Shown here piece by piece: positions 41,936 to 50,336 of a stretch of 64,000 nucleotides of DNA. Source of the stretch: DAOPYU01 sp942493245. GTDB lineage: Bacteria > Sumerlaeota > Sumerlaeia > UBA8349. The stretch covers positions 2,666,001 to 2,730,000 of the forward strand of contig OW818685.1 in assembly GCA_942493245.1 (NCBI GenBank). Direction: 5' to 3'. Position 1 is the first letter of the stretch. Every line of letters starts with the position of its first letter. Under the pieces are notes generated by a model that did no database searches, had not been told where the DNA came from, and worked only from the letters and a program-made list of their open reading frames with translations. Both the position numbers and the translations under genes were made by a program.

Positions 41936-42732
41936 TGCAGATGGCTTTTCGCTCCGCCTCTCAGAAAAGCGCAAAAGACGGGACCACAAGCCGGGAGCAG
42001 AAACTCGAGGCCCTTCTCGACCTCGAGCGACTGCCCCGGCACGTGGCTGTTATTCCCGATGGGAACGGCCGCTGGGCCAAAACCCACGGCCTGCTCGACC
42101 GCACCCAGGGACACGAAGCCGGAATCGAATCCATCCGCGTCCTCATCGAGTCCTGCGCGCGCCTCCATATTCCGGCCCTCACGGTGTACGCCTTTGGCCG
42201 GGACAACTGGGGACGGCCACGCCATGAAACCTCGACCCTGATGCGTTTCTTCCGCAAGTTCCTCGTGGCGGAACGTCCCCGGCTCGAGCAGAACGACATC
42301 CGCCTGGTCCACAGCGGCCACCGCGCCGATCTCCCTGACTCGGTGCTCAAAGAGTTCGACCGCACGATGGAACTGACCGAGCACAACAAGGGGATGGTCC
42401 TCAATCTGGCCGTTTCCTACAGCGGACGACTCGAAGTCTTGACCGCCGTCCAGGCCGTAGCGGAAAAAGTGGCCGCCGGGCTCCTGAAACCTGAAGACAT
42501 CACCCCCGAGGTGTTCGAAACCGGATTTTACCATCCGGAACTCGGCGACCCGGACCTTCTGATCCGTACCAGCGGCGAACACCGCATCAGCGACTTTCTC
42601 ATCTACCAGGTCCGTTATGCCGAATTCTACTTCCCTGAAGTTCTCTGGCCCGATTTCCGCCGCGAACACCTGCTCGAGGCGCTTGTCGCCTTCCAGAGCC
42701 GCGACCGGCGTTACGGCAAAGTGAAGGAATAA
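41935..42732 (+). CDS. uppS: Isoprenyl transferase (undecaprenyl diphosphate synthase type)
   Basis: Cis-prenyltransferase making the C55 lipid carrier for peptidoglycan and LPS. 265 residues. Visible: HVAVIPDGNGRWAK (catalytic Asp), AFGRDNWGRP in place of the common AFSxENWxRP, and the C-terminal DPDLLIRTSGEHRISDFL and YAEFYFPEVLWPDF. The DNW for ENW and Pro before the catalytic Asp are small departures from the usual text. The start is the ATG overlapping the frr stop (TGATG); a GTG one codon earlier is possible. Confidence 0.95.
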   Translation: MQMAFRSASQKSAKDGTTSREQKLEALLDLERLPRHVAVIPDGNGRWAKTHGLLDRTQGHEAGIESIRVLIESCARLHIPALTVYAFGRDNWGRPRHETSTLMRFFRKFLVAERPRLEQNDIRLVHSGHRADLPDSVLKEFDRTMELTEHNKGMVLNLAVSYSGRLEVLTAVQAVAEKVAAGLLKPEDITPEVFETGFYHPELGDPDLLIRTSGEHRISDFLIYQVRYAEFYFPEVLWPDFRREHLLEALVAFQSRDRRYGKVKE

Positions 42733-42738
42733 CCCCCC

Positions 42739-43629
42739 ATGCTTGCGCGTTTGGCTTCCAGTCTCGTCTTTTTCGCCCTGCTCCTCTACGGTTTGTTTTC
42801 GAGTGGAGAAATCGGCGGCCTCATCATCCTCGGACTGACGATGCTCGGCACGTCGGTGGGGACCTACGAATACTACCAGATGGCCCGTAAGCTCGGCGTA
42901 AAACCCACCCACTGGGCGGGCGCCGCCATCGCCATCGCATTCCTCGTGGACGCTTATTTCTTCCGGTGCCGCGATACCCTCTCCCTCATCGTCATCTGTT
43001 TCTGGATTTTGCTCATCACGCAGGTGTTGCTCAAGAAGATCGAGGGCGCTCTGGTCAACACGGCCGTCTCGCTGTTTGGCAGCATCTACGTCGGCCTGCC
43101 CCTGGCCCTGGTCATCTACATCTTCCGCCACGCGGAAACAAAATGGGGATTCACCGAACCCCACGCCGGCAGCCTGCTCCTGCTCTTCCTGATCCTGACT
43201 TCCTGGGCCACCGACATCGGAGGCTATTGTATTGGAAAACCCTTTGGGAAACACAAAATGTCCCCCGTACTCAGCCCGAACAAATCGGTTGAAGGTCTGA
43301 TCGGGGGCGCTGTCCTGGCAATCGTCTCGGGCGCTCTGCTTAAACTCTTCTGGCCCGGAATGGAAAAGATCTTCACTTGGCCCGAAGCGATCTTCCTGCC
43401 CGTTCTGTTTACCCTCGTGGGGACGGTGGGCGACCTGGGCGAGTCCGCCTTCAAGCGGGACTCCGGGGTCAAGGACTCCGGGAAAACGTTCACCGGACAC
43501 GGGGGCATGCTCGACATCATTGACAGTCTGCTGTTGTGCGCTCCGGTTTTCTATCTGTATCTGAATCTGACCAACACTCTGGAGAACCAGAGCCTGAAAG
43601 AAGCGGTTCAAAGTCTCTTCAGCCGTTGA
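42739..43629 (+). CDS. cdsA: Phosphatidate cytidylyltransferase
   Basis: Makes CDP-diacylglycerol from phosphatidic acid and CTP in the inner membrane. 296 residues with about seven to eight hydrophobic helices. The family signature is complete near the C-terminus: SAFKRDSGVKDSGKTFTGHG followed by GMLDIIDSLL (normally LDRxDSL; Arg is Ile here). WATDIGGYCIGKPFGKHKM and SPNKSVEG precede it. It lies 6 bp after uppS. Confidence 0.96.
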   Translation: MLARLASSLVFFALLLYGLFSSGEIGGLIILGLTMLGTSVGTYEYYQMARKLGVKPTHWAGAAIAIAFLVDAYFFRCRDTLSLIVICFWILLITQVLLKKIEGALVNTAVSLFGSIYVGLPLALVIYIFRHAETKWGFTEPHAGSLLLLFLILTSWATDIGGYCIGKPFGKHKMSPVLSPNKSVEGLIGGAVLAIVSGALLKLFWPGMEKIFTWPEAIFLPVLFTLVGTVGDLGESAFKRDSGVKDSGKTFTGHGGMLDIIDSLLLCAPVFYLYLNLTNTLENQSLKEAVQSLFSR

Positions 43630-43694
43630 TACGAGAGCCGCTTCCCGGCCAGTGGGGGTTTCATTCCCGAATGGCCCGGCGGGAAAAGATTGCC

Positions 43695-44996
43695 ATGTTC
43701 CCCACCCGTTACGATCTCATCTACTCCCTCGCCCTGCCGGCCCTTCTCCCCTATCTGGGATACCGGCGTCTGCGCCGGGGAAAATACCGGCAAAGCGCCA
43801 GCGGCATGCTGGGACAGAATCTTCCGGCTCCGGCAGACCGCCATACGTTCGAGCGCGGCTCCGTGTGGATCCACGCCGTCAGCGTGGGGGAAACGGTGGC
43901 GGCCAAATCCATCGCGCCGCTGGTGCGCCAACTCCTGCCGGAACTGCCTCTGATCGTTTCCACCATCACGGAAACCGGCCAGGCCCATGCGCACAAAATT
44001 CTCACCGAAGCAGCCCACATCCACTACTTTCCGCTCGATTTTTCATGGAACACTCGCCGTTTTCTCGACTGTTACAACCCACGCGTCATTCTGGTCATGG
44101 AAACGGAAATCTGGCCGAACTTCCTGACTCTGGCGGCGCAACGCGGCGCTCGCATTTTCATGGTCAACGGGAAACTCTCCGATAAATCTTTCAAAGGATA
44201 CAACACGGGCCGCAGTTTTCTGGCGCCCGCGTTCAACGCCTTTCGCGCCTTCTGCATGCAAACCCCGGCGGACGCAGAACGCATGGCCGCACTTTCGAAC
44301 CGCCCCCAGGACGTGCATGTCACGGGGAATTGCAAATTCGACATGCCCGGCGTGGCGCTCTCGCCGGAACAGCAGGAAACCCTCCGGGCGCGTTACCATC
44401 TCGGTGCGCGCCGCCCCACCGTGGTCGTTGGCAGCACCCATCCCGGTGAAGAAGAAATCATCCTCGAAGCCTTCCGTCAGGCCCGCCAGAGTGTGCCCAA
44501 CTTGATGCTGATCCTCTCGCCCCGTCACCCCGAGCGTTTCAACGACATCTTCACCCTTTGCCAACGCCATCCGGCCGGATGGCGTGTTTCGCGCGCCACC
44601 GATCCTCAAATAGACTCCCCCGACATCTTTCTGCTCGATACAATGGGCGAGCTGGCGCGGACCTACGGACTGGGCGATCTGGGCGTGGTCGCGGGCAGTT
44701 TCGGGAACATCGGGGGACACAACCTCCTGGAAGCCGCAATCCACTCCATCCCGGTCGTGGTCGGTCCAAACATGCACGCACAGAAGGAAATAGACCGCCT
44801 GTTCTCCGGCGCGGAGAGTGGTTGCGTACGGTGCAGCGCCGAAACATTGGGCGCCACCTGGACTGAATTGCTCCACGATCCGCAGAAATGCCACCGCATT
44901 GGTGCGCAGGCCCTCGAAACCGCAACCCGCAACCAGGGAAGCGCCCGCGCCAGTATCGAGGTCATTCGGCGGTATTTGCAGGACGAGCCGCTCTGA
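43695..44996 (+). CDS. waaA: 3-deoxy-D-manno-octulosonic acid (KDO) transferase
   Basis: Adds KDO to lipid A; evidence of a Gram-negative LPS-bearing cell. 433 residues. Visible: an N-terminal membrane anchor (DLIYSLALPALLPYLGY), WIHAVSVGETVAA, STITETGQAHA, YFPLDFSWNTRRFL, ILVMETEIWPNFL, MVNGKLSDKSFKGY, VVVGSTHPGEEEIIL, LSPRHPERF, and VAGSFGNIGGHNLLEAA (the family GG-HN-ExA motif). The start at ATG 43695 begins just before the anchor; ATG 43671 would add eight residues. Whether it adds one or two KDO residues cannot be told. Confidence 0.95.
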   Translation: MFPTRYDLIYSLALPALLPYLGYRRLRRGKYRQSASGMLGQNLPAPADRHTFERGSVWIHAVSVGETVAAKSIAPLVRQLLPELPLIVSTITETGQAHAHKILTEAAHIHYFPLDFSWNTRRFLDCYNPRVILVMETEIWPNFLTLAAQRGARIFMVNGKLSDKSFKGYNTGRSFLAPAFNAFRAFCMQTPADAERMAALSNRPQDVHVTGNCKFDMPGVALSPEQQETLRARYHLGARRPTVVVGSTHPGEEEIILEAFRQARQSVPNLMLILSPRHPERFNDIFTLCQRHPAGWRVSRATDPQIDSPDIFLLDTMGELARTYGLGDLGVVAGSFGNIGGHNLLEAAIHSIPVVVGPNMHAQKEIDRLFSGAESGCVRCSAETLGATWTELLHDPQKCHRIGAQALETATRNQGSARASIEVIRRYLQDEPL

Positions 44997-45012
44997 CCGG
45001 AAACGCCCCATC

Positions 45013-46011
45013 ATGACAGCCTCCGTTGCGTCGCCGTCCCGGAATTACGCTCCCCTGGTCAGTCTGGGTCACTGCCCGAATTACGACCGTTCCCTGGTCG
45101 AAGCCGCCATCCGAAAACTGCTTGAACACCTCGGAGGCATGGCCTCCTTTGTCCACCCCGGCCAGCGTGTTTTGCTGAAACCCAACCTCATCGTGCCACG
45201 TCCGGCGGAAGTGGCCGTCACCACCCACCCCGAGGTCATCCGCGCCGTGGCGCGCGAGGTGCTCGAGGCGGGAGCGACTCCTTTCATTGGCGATTCCCCC
45301 GCGTTCAGTTCCGCCTGGGACGTCGCCCGCGCCTCGGGCGTGGTCACAGTCGCACAGGAGTTGGGAATTGAAATTGTGGACCTGGGAAAGCGACCGAGAA
45401 CGCGCGTCATTGATCCGGACGGCCCGTTCAAGCGCGCGCCGATCAGCGCCGCCGCGCTCGAGGCCGACGCCATTATCAACCTGCCCAAAATCAAAGCCCA
45501 CACACAGATGCGTGTGTCCCTTGGCTCGAAAAACCTCTTCGGCTGCATCGCGGGCAAACGCAAAGCCCTTTTCCATTTCCACGCCAGCCCCGATCCTGTC
45601 GAGTTTGGCCGGATGCTGATCGCCCTGACCCGCCACCTTGCGCCCGTTCTGACGATTGAAGACGGAATTGTGATCCTCGAACGCGATGGCCCGACAAAAG
45701 GCGATCCCAAGTCCGCGGGTTTCCTCGTGGCATCGGCCGATGTAGTCGCAGCCGATCTGGCCGTACTGGCCGTACTGGGCATAGACCCAGCCACTGTCCC
45801 CTACCTCCAGGCCGCCCGGCTTCTGGGATTCGGGCCATCCGATCTGGACCAGATCCAACTCGCAGGAGACTCGATCGAGACGTTACATGTCCCTGATTTT
45901 GTAGGGGTAGAAGAACTCACCTCGATCCAGTTTACCCTCGGACGTGTGATCCAGAGCATCTCCCGTCAAATCGTCTTTCTCTACAAGGCCTGGCGTCAAA
46001 AACCCTCCTGA
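45013..46011 (+). CDS. DUF362-domain protein
   Basis: 332 residues, DUF362 family (PF04015), whose members are often linked with Fe-S biochemistry but have no settled function. Visible: VLLKPNLIVPRPAEVAVTTH, EVLEAGATPFIGDSPAFSS, EADAIINLPKIKAHTQMRV, SLGSKNLFGCIAGKRKALFH, LTIEDGIVILERDGPTKGDP, and SADVVAADLAVLAVLGID. These are the characteristic blocks of the family; a C-terminal 4Fe-4S ferredoxin domain found in many members is absent here. It lies 16 bp after waaA, so probably is co-transcribed with it. Confidence 0.88.
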   Translation: MTASVASPSRNYAPLVSLGHCPNYDRSLVEAAIRKLLEHLGGMASFVHPGQRVLLKPNLIVPRPAEVAVTTHPEVIRAVAREVLEAGATPFIGDSPAFSSAWDVARASGVVTVAQELGIEIVDLGKRPRTRVIDPDGPFKRAPISAAALEADAIINLPKIKAHTQMRVSLGSKNLFGCIAGKRKALFHFHASPDPVEFGRMLIALTRHLAPVLTIEDGIVILERDGPTKGDPKSAGFLVASADVVAADLAVLAVLGIDPATVPYLQAARLLGFGPSDLDQIQLAGDSIETLHVPDFVGVEELTSIQFTLGRVIQSISRQIVFLYKAWRQKPS

Positions 46012-46175
46012 CCCCGTTTTTCGACAATTCGGGAACACCCGGCCCTGAAACACCCATCGGGGACACGTGACCCGGAATTACCCCAACCCGATTCTCTAAC
46101 CCCAGATCCAACAAATCTTTACGAGTATTCTTTCCGACGCTGAAAAAAAATTCTTCTATGATTTCATTTTTCCTC

Positions 46176-46204
46176 TTGACACGGAAGCGGAACAGGCGTA
46201 TTTA
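46176..46204 (+). promoter_or_regulatory. Sigma-70 promoter giving a leaderless transcript
   Basis: Perfect TTGACA (46176-46181), 17-nt spacer, TATTTA (46199-46204). The ATG of the next gene is at 46211, seven bases after the -10, so transcription should start at or next to the start codon. No Shine-Dalgarno sequence can fit. Confidence 0.7.
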
Positions 46205-46210
46205 TCAATC

Positions 46211-46906
46211 ATGGCCAGAATAGCGCGCATCGCAATCCCAAGGTACCCCTATCTTGTTACGCAGTTTGGGCGTGACAACGGGGCCATCTTCTTTGAACCA
46301 GAGGAACGCAAACTCTACTGCGAATACCTCCGGCATTACGCCGAAGAGTTCGGTCTCGAGGTGTGGGCCTATTGCCTTCTCGAGAATCAGGTGCTCCTTC
46401 TGGTTTATCCACGCCGCAACAGTTCCCTGGCGTTGGCTATCGGACGGGCGCACATGCGCTTCGCCGCAGAAGTCAACCGCCGCCACGGCTGGAGTGGCCA
46501 CTTCTGGGCCGATCGGTTCCATTCGACCCTGCTGGACCGGAAATATGTGATGGAAGCCGCGCGATATGTCGAGACGGCCCCCATCCGGGCGGGACTGGCC
46601 AAACGCGCCGCCTCCTACCCGTGGTCCAGCGTCAAAGCGCACGCTTCCGGCAAAGCCGACCCGCTTCTCTCACCCAATCGCCCAATTCTGGAAGCCCCGG
46701 AAATAGGGAAATGGGCCACGTGGCTCGGCGAAGCGCCCGATGAAAAGATGCAGATTGCCCTCAGCCGCAACGTCAAGACAGGACGTCCCTGCGGTTCCCT
46801 GGCCCTCCTGCAAAAACTCGAAGAGCGGCTCGGCCTTTCCCTGACACCACGCAAGCGAGGCCCGAAACCTAAACAACCGGCCCCCACACGGGTACGCGCA
46901 AAGTAA
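46211..46906 (+). CDS. REP-associated tyrosine transposase homologue lacking the HUH histidines
   Basis: 231 residues of the IS200/REP-associated tyrosine transposase (RAYT) type. Family text is clear: RNG-like DNGAIFFEPEERKLYCEYL, HGWSGHFWADRFHSTLLD, and the active-site tyrosine region EAARYVETAPIRAGLAKRA (Tyr119), with WSS in SYPWSSVKAHA. The metal-binding HUH motif, usually NHVHLI after CLM(P), reads NQVLLLV here (Gln60 and Leu62), so both histidines are lost. That predicts no strand-nicking activity. The basic C-terminal tail RKRGPKPKQ may bind nucleic acid. It has its own strong promoter and terminator, so it seems expressed rather than decayed. Confidence 0.85.
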   Translation: MARIARIAIPRYPYLVTQFGRDNGAIFFEPEERKLYCEYLRHYAEEFGLEVWAYCLLENQVLLLVYPRRNSSLALAIGRAHMRFAAEVNRRHGWSGHFWADRFHSTLLDRKYVMEAARYVETAPIRAGLAKRAASYPWSSVKAHASGKADPLLSPNRPILEAPEIGKWATWLGEAPDEKMQIALSRNVKTGRPCGSLALLQKLEERLGLSLTPRKRGPKPKQPAPTRVRAK

Positions 46907-46937
46907 GTGGCATTCTGCACGACAGTGCGATAGAGTT

Positions 46938-46977
46938 GAAACCAGACGGAAACTCCTCCGTCTGGTTTCTGTTTTCA
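46938..46977 (+). terminator. Rho-independent terminator
   Basis: GAAACCAGACGGA pairs perfectly with TCCGTCTGGTTTC across a 6-nt loop and is followed by TGTTTTC. It ends the RAYT-like gene transcript. Confidence 0.85.
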
Positions 46978-47045
46978 GGCCCCTGCAACAAAAACACAGT
47001 CCTCGTTTCGGCACACGGAGCAGCCGCAGTCCCGGAAAACCCACC

Positions 47046-48167
47046 ATGCACAAGATGTTTAAAGCCCTCCTCCATCCCCGCTGGGCCTGTCGCCGTGCCT
47101 GGGAACTCGGTCGCTTGTACCAGGGATACGCCCCTCCACCCAGGACGATCAACGTCGTCCCCTCTTTCGCGTGCAACCTGCGCTGCCAGATGTGTACCCA
47201 AAGTCAACTCTTGCGCCCGGGCGATCCCATGCTCAACGCCCGGCTCGAAATCCGCCACCTGAACAAACTCCTCGATGAATGCGAGACGTTCCGCCCCGGG
47301 ATCATGCTTGTCGGCGGAGAACCCCTGCTCTATCCTCAATTACGCGAAGCGATCACCCTGATCAAACAGCAGGGTTTCTTTCTCAGCATCTTCACCAATG
47401 GAGTCCGTCTCGCACAGGAAGCGTCCTTTCTGGTCGAAGCCGGAGTGGACCTACTTCTGGTCAGCCTCGACGGACGCCAGGAAATCAACGACCGGAACCG
47501 CGGAAAAGGCGCTTATGCCGCAGCGGTTGAAGGAATCCGTTCAGTCATCACCACCCGGCGGAACACGCAATCCCCAACCCCTTCCGTGCAAATTGCCGCC
47601 ACCATCTCGGATCTGACTCACGCCGACCTCTCCGATCTTGGCCCCCTGGCGCTTCAACTGGGCGTGGATTCTCTGGCGCTTTCCCACCTCCAGTATCAGA
47701 CGCAAGCCAGCATGGGCGCCCAGCTCACCGAAGCGCGACACCGCCTGAAAGACTGCTTCACTCCCGCCGAATTCGAGGCGCAGATGCGGCCCTATGCCGA
47801 TTTCGCGGAAAAGACATCCGGGCCTATTGACCCGGATGTCCTCCTGTGTGAAATAGCCAGACTCCGCGCAACCCTCCAGAACCGAATCCCGCTCAACACC
47901 CACCCCGCCCTCGACGAAGACGAAATCCGAAAATACTACACCCAGGGAGATCTCTATCGCCGTCCTCGACACGACCGTTGCCTGGCCCCCTATGAATCGC
48001 TCTCACTCAGCCCCACCGGCGGCCTGAGTCTCTGTATGGGATTCAATTGCGGCCACATCGAAGAGGGCCCTCTCCTGGAAGATTGGAACAGCCCGAAAAC
48101 GCGAGCCTTCCGCCGCGCCCTCTACCGCGAGGGGCGCTTTCCGGTCTGCCACCGCTGCTGCAATTAA
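47046..48167 (+). CDS. Radical SAM protein with SPASM-like C-terminus
   Basis: 373 residues. The 4Fe-4S SAM-binding motif CNLRCQMC is at Cys43, Cys47 and Cys50. LVGGEPLLYPQL, LSIFTNGVRL and LLLVSLDGRQEINDRNRG are the usual following strands. Cysteines CLAPYESLSLSPTGGLSLC and the closing FPVCHRCC resemble a SPASM or Twitch auxiliary cluster domain. The N-terminal 40 residues are basic. Such proteins include peptide-modifying and lipid- or sugar-modifying enzymes (PqqE, MoaA-like, hopanoid HpnH-like); no precursor peptide is visible near it, so the substrate is unknown. Confidence 0.88.
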   Translation: MHKMFKALLHPRWACRRAWELGRLYQGYAPPPRTINVVPSFACNLRCQMCTQSQLLRPGDPMLNARLEIRHLNKLLDECETFRPGIMLVGGEPLLYPQLREAITLIKQQGFFLSIFTNGVRLAQEASFLVEAGVDLLLVSLDGRQEINDRNRGKGAYAAAVEGIRSVITTRRNTQSPTPSVQIAATISDLTHADLSDLGPLALQLGVDSLALSHLQYQTQASMGAQLTEARHRLKDCFTPAEFEAQMRPYADFAEKTSGPIDPDVLLCEIARLRATLQNRIPLNTHPALDEDEIRKYYTQGDLYRRPRHDRCLAPYESLSLSPTGGLSLCMGFNCGHIEEGPLLEDWNSPKTRAFRRALYREGRFPVCHRCCN

Positions 48168-48295
48168 AGTCGGCCTGACTCGAATCGGCGAAATCGCCTC
48201 TCCCTTCTCCTCCACTCTGGAAATCCCCCTGGGAGCGTGTTACGATTCGGGTATGTGTTTCCCTGTTATCTGTATTCTTCCGGGGAAACAAAGAA

Positions 48296-49591
48296 ATGAA
48301 TTCTCTCACTTCAAGGAATACAGGCATGCAACAACGCCGATTCGCCAAACGCTTTCTCGAACACCTCGACAAGATCGGTCCGGCCGAGATCCAGAATTTC
48401 GTATTCCGCATGGCGCGAGAACGCGATCTCACGGCCCGGATCTTCGAGACCCTCACCGAGGGAATTGTTGTCTTCGACGCTCAGGCGAACGTCTCGCTGG
48501 TCAACAGCGCCGCGCGACGCATTCTCCAATGGTCTTCCAATCGCCGGGTTACCGGCGAACCCATTCTCGAACTCCTGCAAGAAGGCCCTCTACAGCATCT
48601 GGTGGAAACCTTCCTGAACGATCCCGCTCCGGTACGTGACCGTGAACTGGCCGTACGCGACCGCAGTCGCAAAATCTTCAACGTCCACCTCCTCCCCATC
48701 GCCGAAGAAACCGTCCTCGAAGCCGACTCCGAAAGTTTCCTTTCGGCGGAAGATGCTCTGGCCGAAAGCACGGGTGGCAACTCCGGCGCCGCGCTCGTCC
48801 TGCAGGATCTCACCCTCGTGCGCGCCCGGCAGGAACGCGACGCTCAGGAACAGCGCATCGCCTCGCTGGCCACCCTCACTGCCGGCGTGGCACACGACAT
48901 CAAGAATCCCCTGAACTCCCTCAGCATCCACGCCCAATTGCTCGAACGCTCCGTGGCCGATCTGACCCTGCCCGCGCGCGGTAAGTCCGGAAGAACCATC
49001 GAGCGCATCACGCAATCGTGCTCGATCCTGCGCGAAGAAGTCGAACGCCTGCGCAAATGCGTGGACGACTTCATCGAAGCCGCTCGCCCGCGCAAACCCA
49101 TCCTGCAACTCCAGGATCTCAACCGCCTCGTACTGGCCATCCTCGAAATGAGCCGTATGGAACTCGAACACCTCCAGATTCAGGTCGAAACCTACCTCGA
49201 CCCGGATCTGCCCGCGCTGCTCATTGACGAGAAACAGATGATCCACGCCCTGCGCAACCTCATGCGCAACGCCATCGAGGCAATCGCCGCAGCGCGGCGC
49301 AAACCGGGGACTGGGCACATTTCCCTCCACACATCCCTCCTCGACGACACCGCCGCGCTGGAAATCCGCGACAACGGATGTGGTATCCCCAAAGGGGATC
49401 TTCCGAAAGTCTTCGAACCCTATTACACCACCAAATTCAACGGCTCAGGCCTCGGACTGATGGCCGTCGGACGCATCGTCCGGGAACATGGCGGCGAAAT
49501 CAGCCTCACCTCCACCGAACACGAAGGCACCGCGATCACCCTCGAACTGCCCGCCGTGAGCCGCCGCGTCAAACTCCTCGAAAGTCGGTGA
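48296..49591 (+). CDS. PAS-containing sensor histidine kinase
   Basis: 431 residues without transmembrane helices. A PAS domain (about 48-175: IFETLTEGIVVFDAQANV, VNSAARRIL, GAALVLQDLTLVRARQER) precedes HisKA with phospho-His200 in TAGVAHDIKNPLNSL and an HATPase with NLMRNAIEAI, IRDNGCGIPKGDL and GSGLGLMAVGRIV. It resembles the NtrB/AtoS-like kinases that usually partner sigma-54 response regulators. No receiver-domain regulator is adjacent; the sigma-54 activator at 53088 lacks a receiver domain, so it is not an obvious partner. An ATG ten codons downstream is an alternative start. Confidence 0.93.
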   Translation: MNSLTSRNTGMQQRRFAKRFLEHLDKIGPAEIQNFVFRMARERDLTARIFETLTEGIVVFDAQANVSLVNSAARRILQWSSNRRVTGEPILELLQEGPLQHLVETFLNDPAPVRDRELAVRDRSRKIFNVHLLPIAEETVLEADSESFLSAEDALAESTGGNSGAALVLQDLTLVRARQERDAQEQRIASLATLTAGVAHDIKNPLNSLSIHAQLLERSVADLTLPARGKSGRTIERITQSCSILREEVERLRKCVDDFIEAARPRKPILQLQDLNRLVLAILEMSRMELEHLQIQVETYLDPDLPALLIDEKQMIHALRNLMRNAIEAIAAARRKPGTGHISLHTSLLDDTAALEIRDNGCGIPKGDLPKVFEPYYTTKFNGSGLGLMAVGRIVREHGGEISLTSTEHEGTAITLELPAVSRRVKLLESR

Positions 49592-49738
49592 TTTCTGTTT
49601 CATGGGCGCATAAATATCTGGCCTCCAGACCCAAATGCCGATACAGTAGGTCCCGATCCGGACTACGGCCGGATATAAAGGGCCAACGGCTCCGAAAATT
49701 TTTATGAGATACCCGTTTTTCAGGGAGATTTGATTGAA

Positions 49739-50311
49739 ATGCCCATCGCGATCGCGCTTGTCCACTACCCCGTTTACAACAAACTCGGCCAAGTGGTCGC
49801 CAGTTCCCTGACCAATCTCGATATCCACGACATCGCCCGCGCTTCGCGCACCTTCGGCGTCGAGCCTTATTTCATCGTCCACGCGGTCGAGGAAATGCAG
49901 GCCTTCGCTCAGGACGTCATCTCGCACTGGACCGAAGGGTTTGGCGCCGAGTACAATGTCACGCGCAAAGAGGCTCTTTCTTTCATTGAAGTCGTACCCG
50001 ACCTTGCGACCGTGGATCGCCACCTGCAGAAACTCTGGGGACGCCAACCCAGATTCACCATCACCTCGGCCCGCAATTTCCCCTTCACGCTCACCTACCC
50101 GGAACTGCGCCGCAAGATTGACGAAGAAGATGAACCCATCTGCCTGGTGTTCGGAACCGGTTATGGCTTGACCGATGAGGTCATGCTCGAAGCCGACTAC
50201 ACCCTCGAACCGGTGATCGGTCCGACCGACTACAACCACCTCTCGGTTCGCTCCGCCGTCTCCATCATCCTGGACCGCCTGCGTTCCCTCCCGGTGAAAA
50301 AAGACCAATAA
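49739..50311 (+). CDS. SPOUT-type RNA methyltransferase (PF09936 family)
   Basis: 190 residues. The opening IALVHYPVYNKLGQVVASSL and TNLDIHDIARASRTFGVE are characteristic of the small SAM-dependent RNA methyltransferase family PF09936/COG4752. The C-terminal knot region LVFGTGYGLTDEVMLEADY and NHLSVRSAVSIILDRL is typical SPOUT (GTGxGL, SVRSA). The target RNA is unknown; in other genomes this family sits near tRNA-modification genes such as trmD. ATG 49739 begins right at the homology; TTG 49730 would add three residues. The IS1380 element inserts 25 bp downstream. Confidence 0.85.
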   Translation: MPIAIALVHYPVYNKLGQVVASSLTNLDIHDIARASRTFGVEPYFIVHAVEEMQAFAQDVISHWTEGFGAEYNVTRKEALSFIEVVPDLATVDRHLQKLWGRQPRFTITSARNFPFTLTYPELRRKIDEEDEPICLVFGTGYGLTDEVMLEADYTLEPVIGPTDYNHLSVRSAVSIILDRLRSLPVKKDQ

Positions 50312-50336
50312 GAAAACCTGCGGGAAAAAGGTTGAA

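Noticed and set aside
41509..43611. A 700-codon minus-strand open frame opposite frr-uppS-cdsA
   Set aside because: It is antisense to three well-identified genes and of biased composition.
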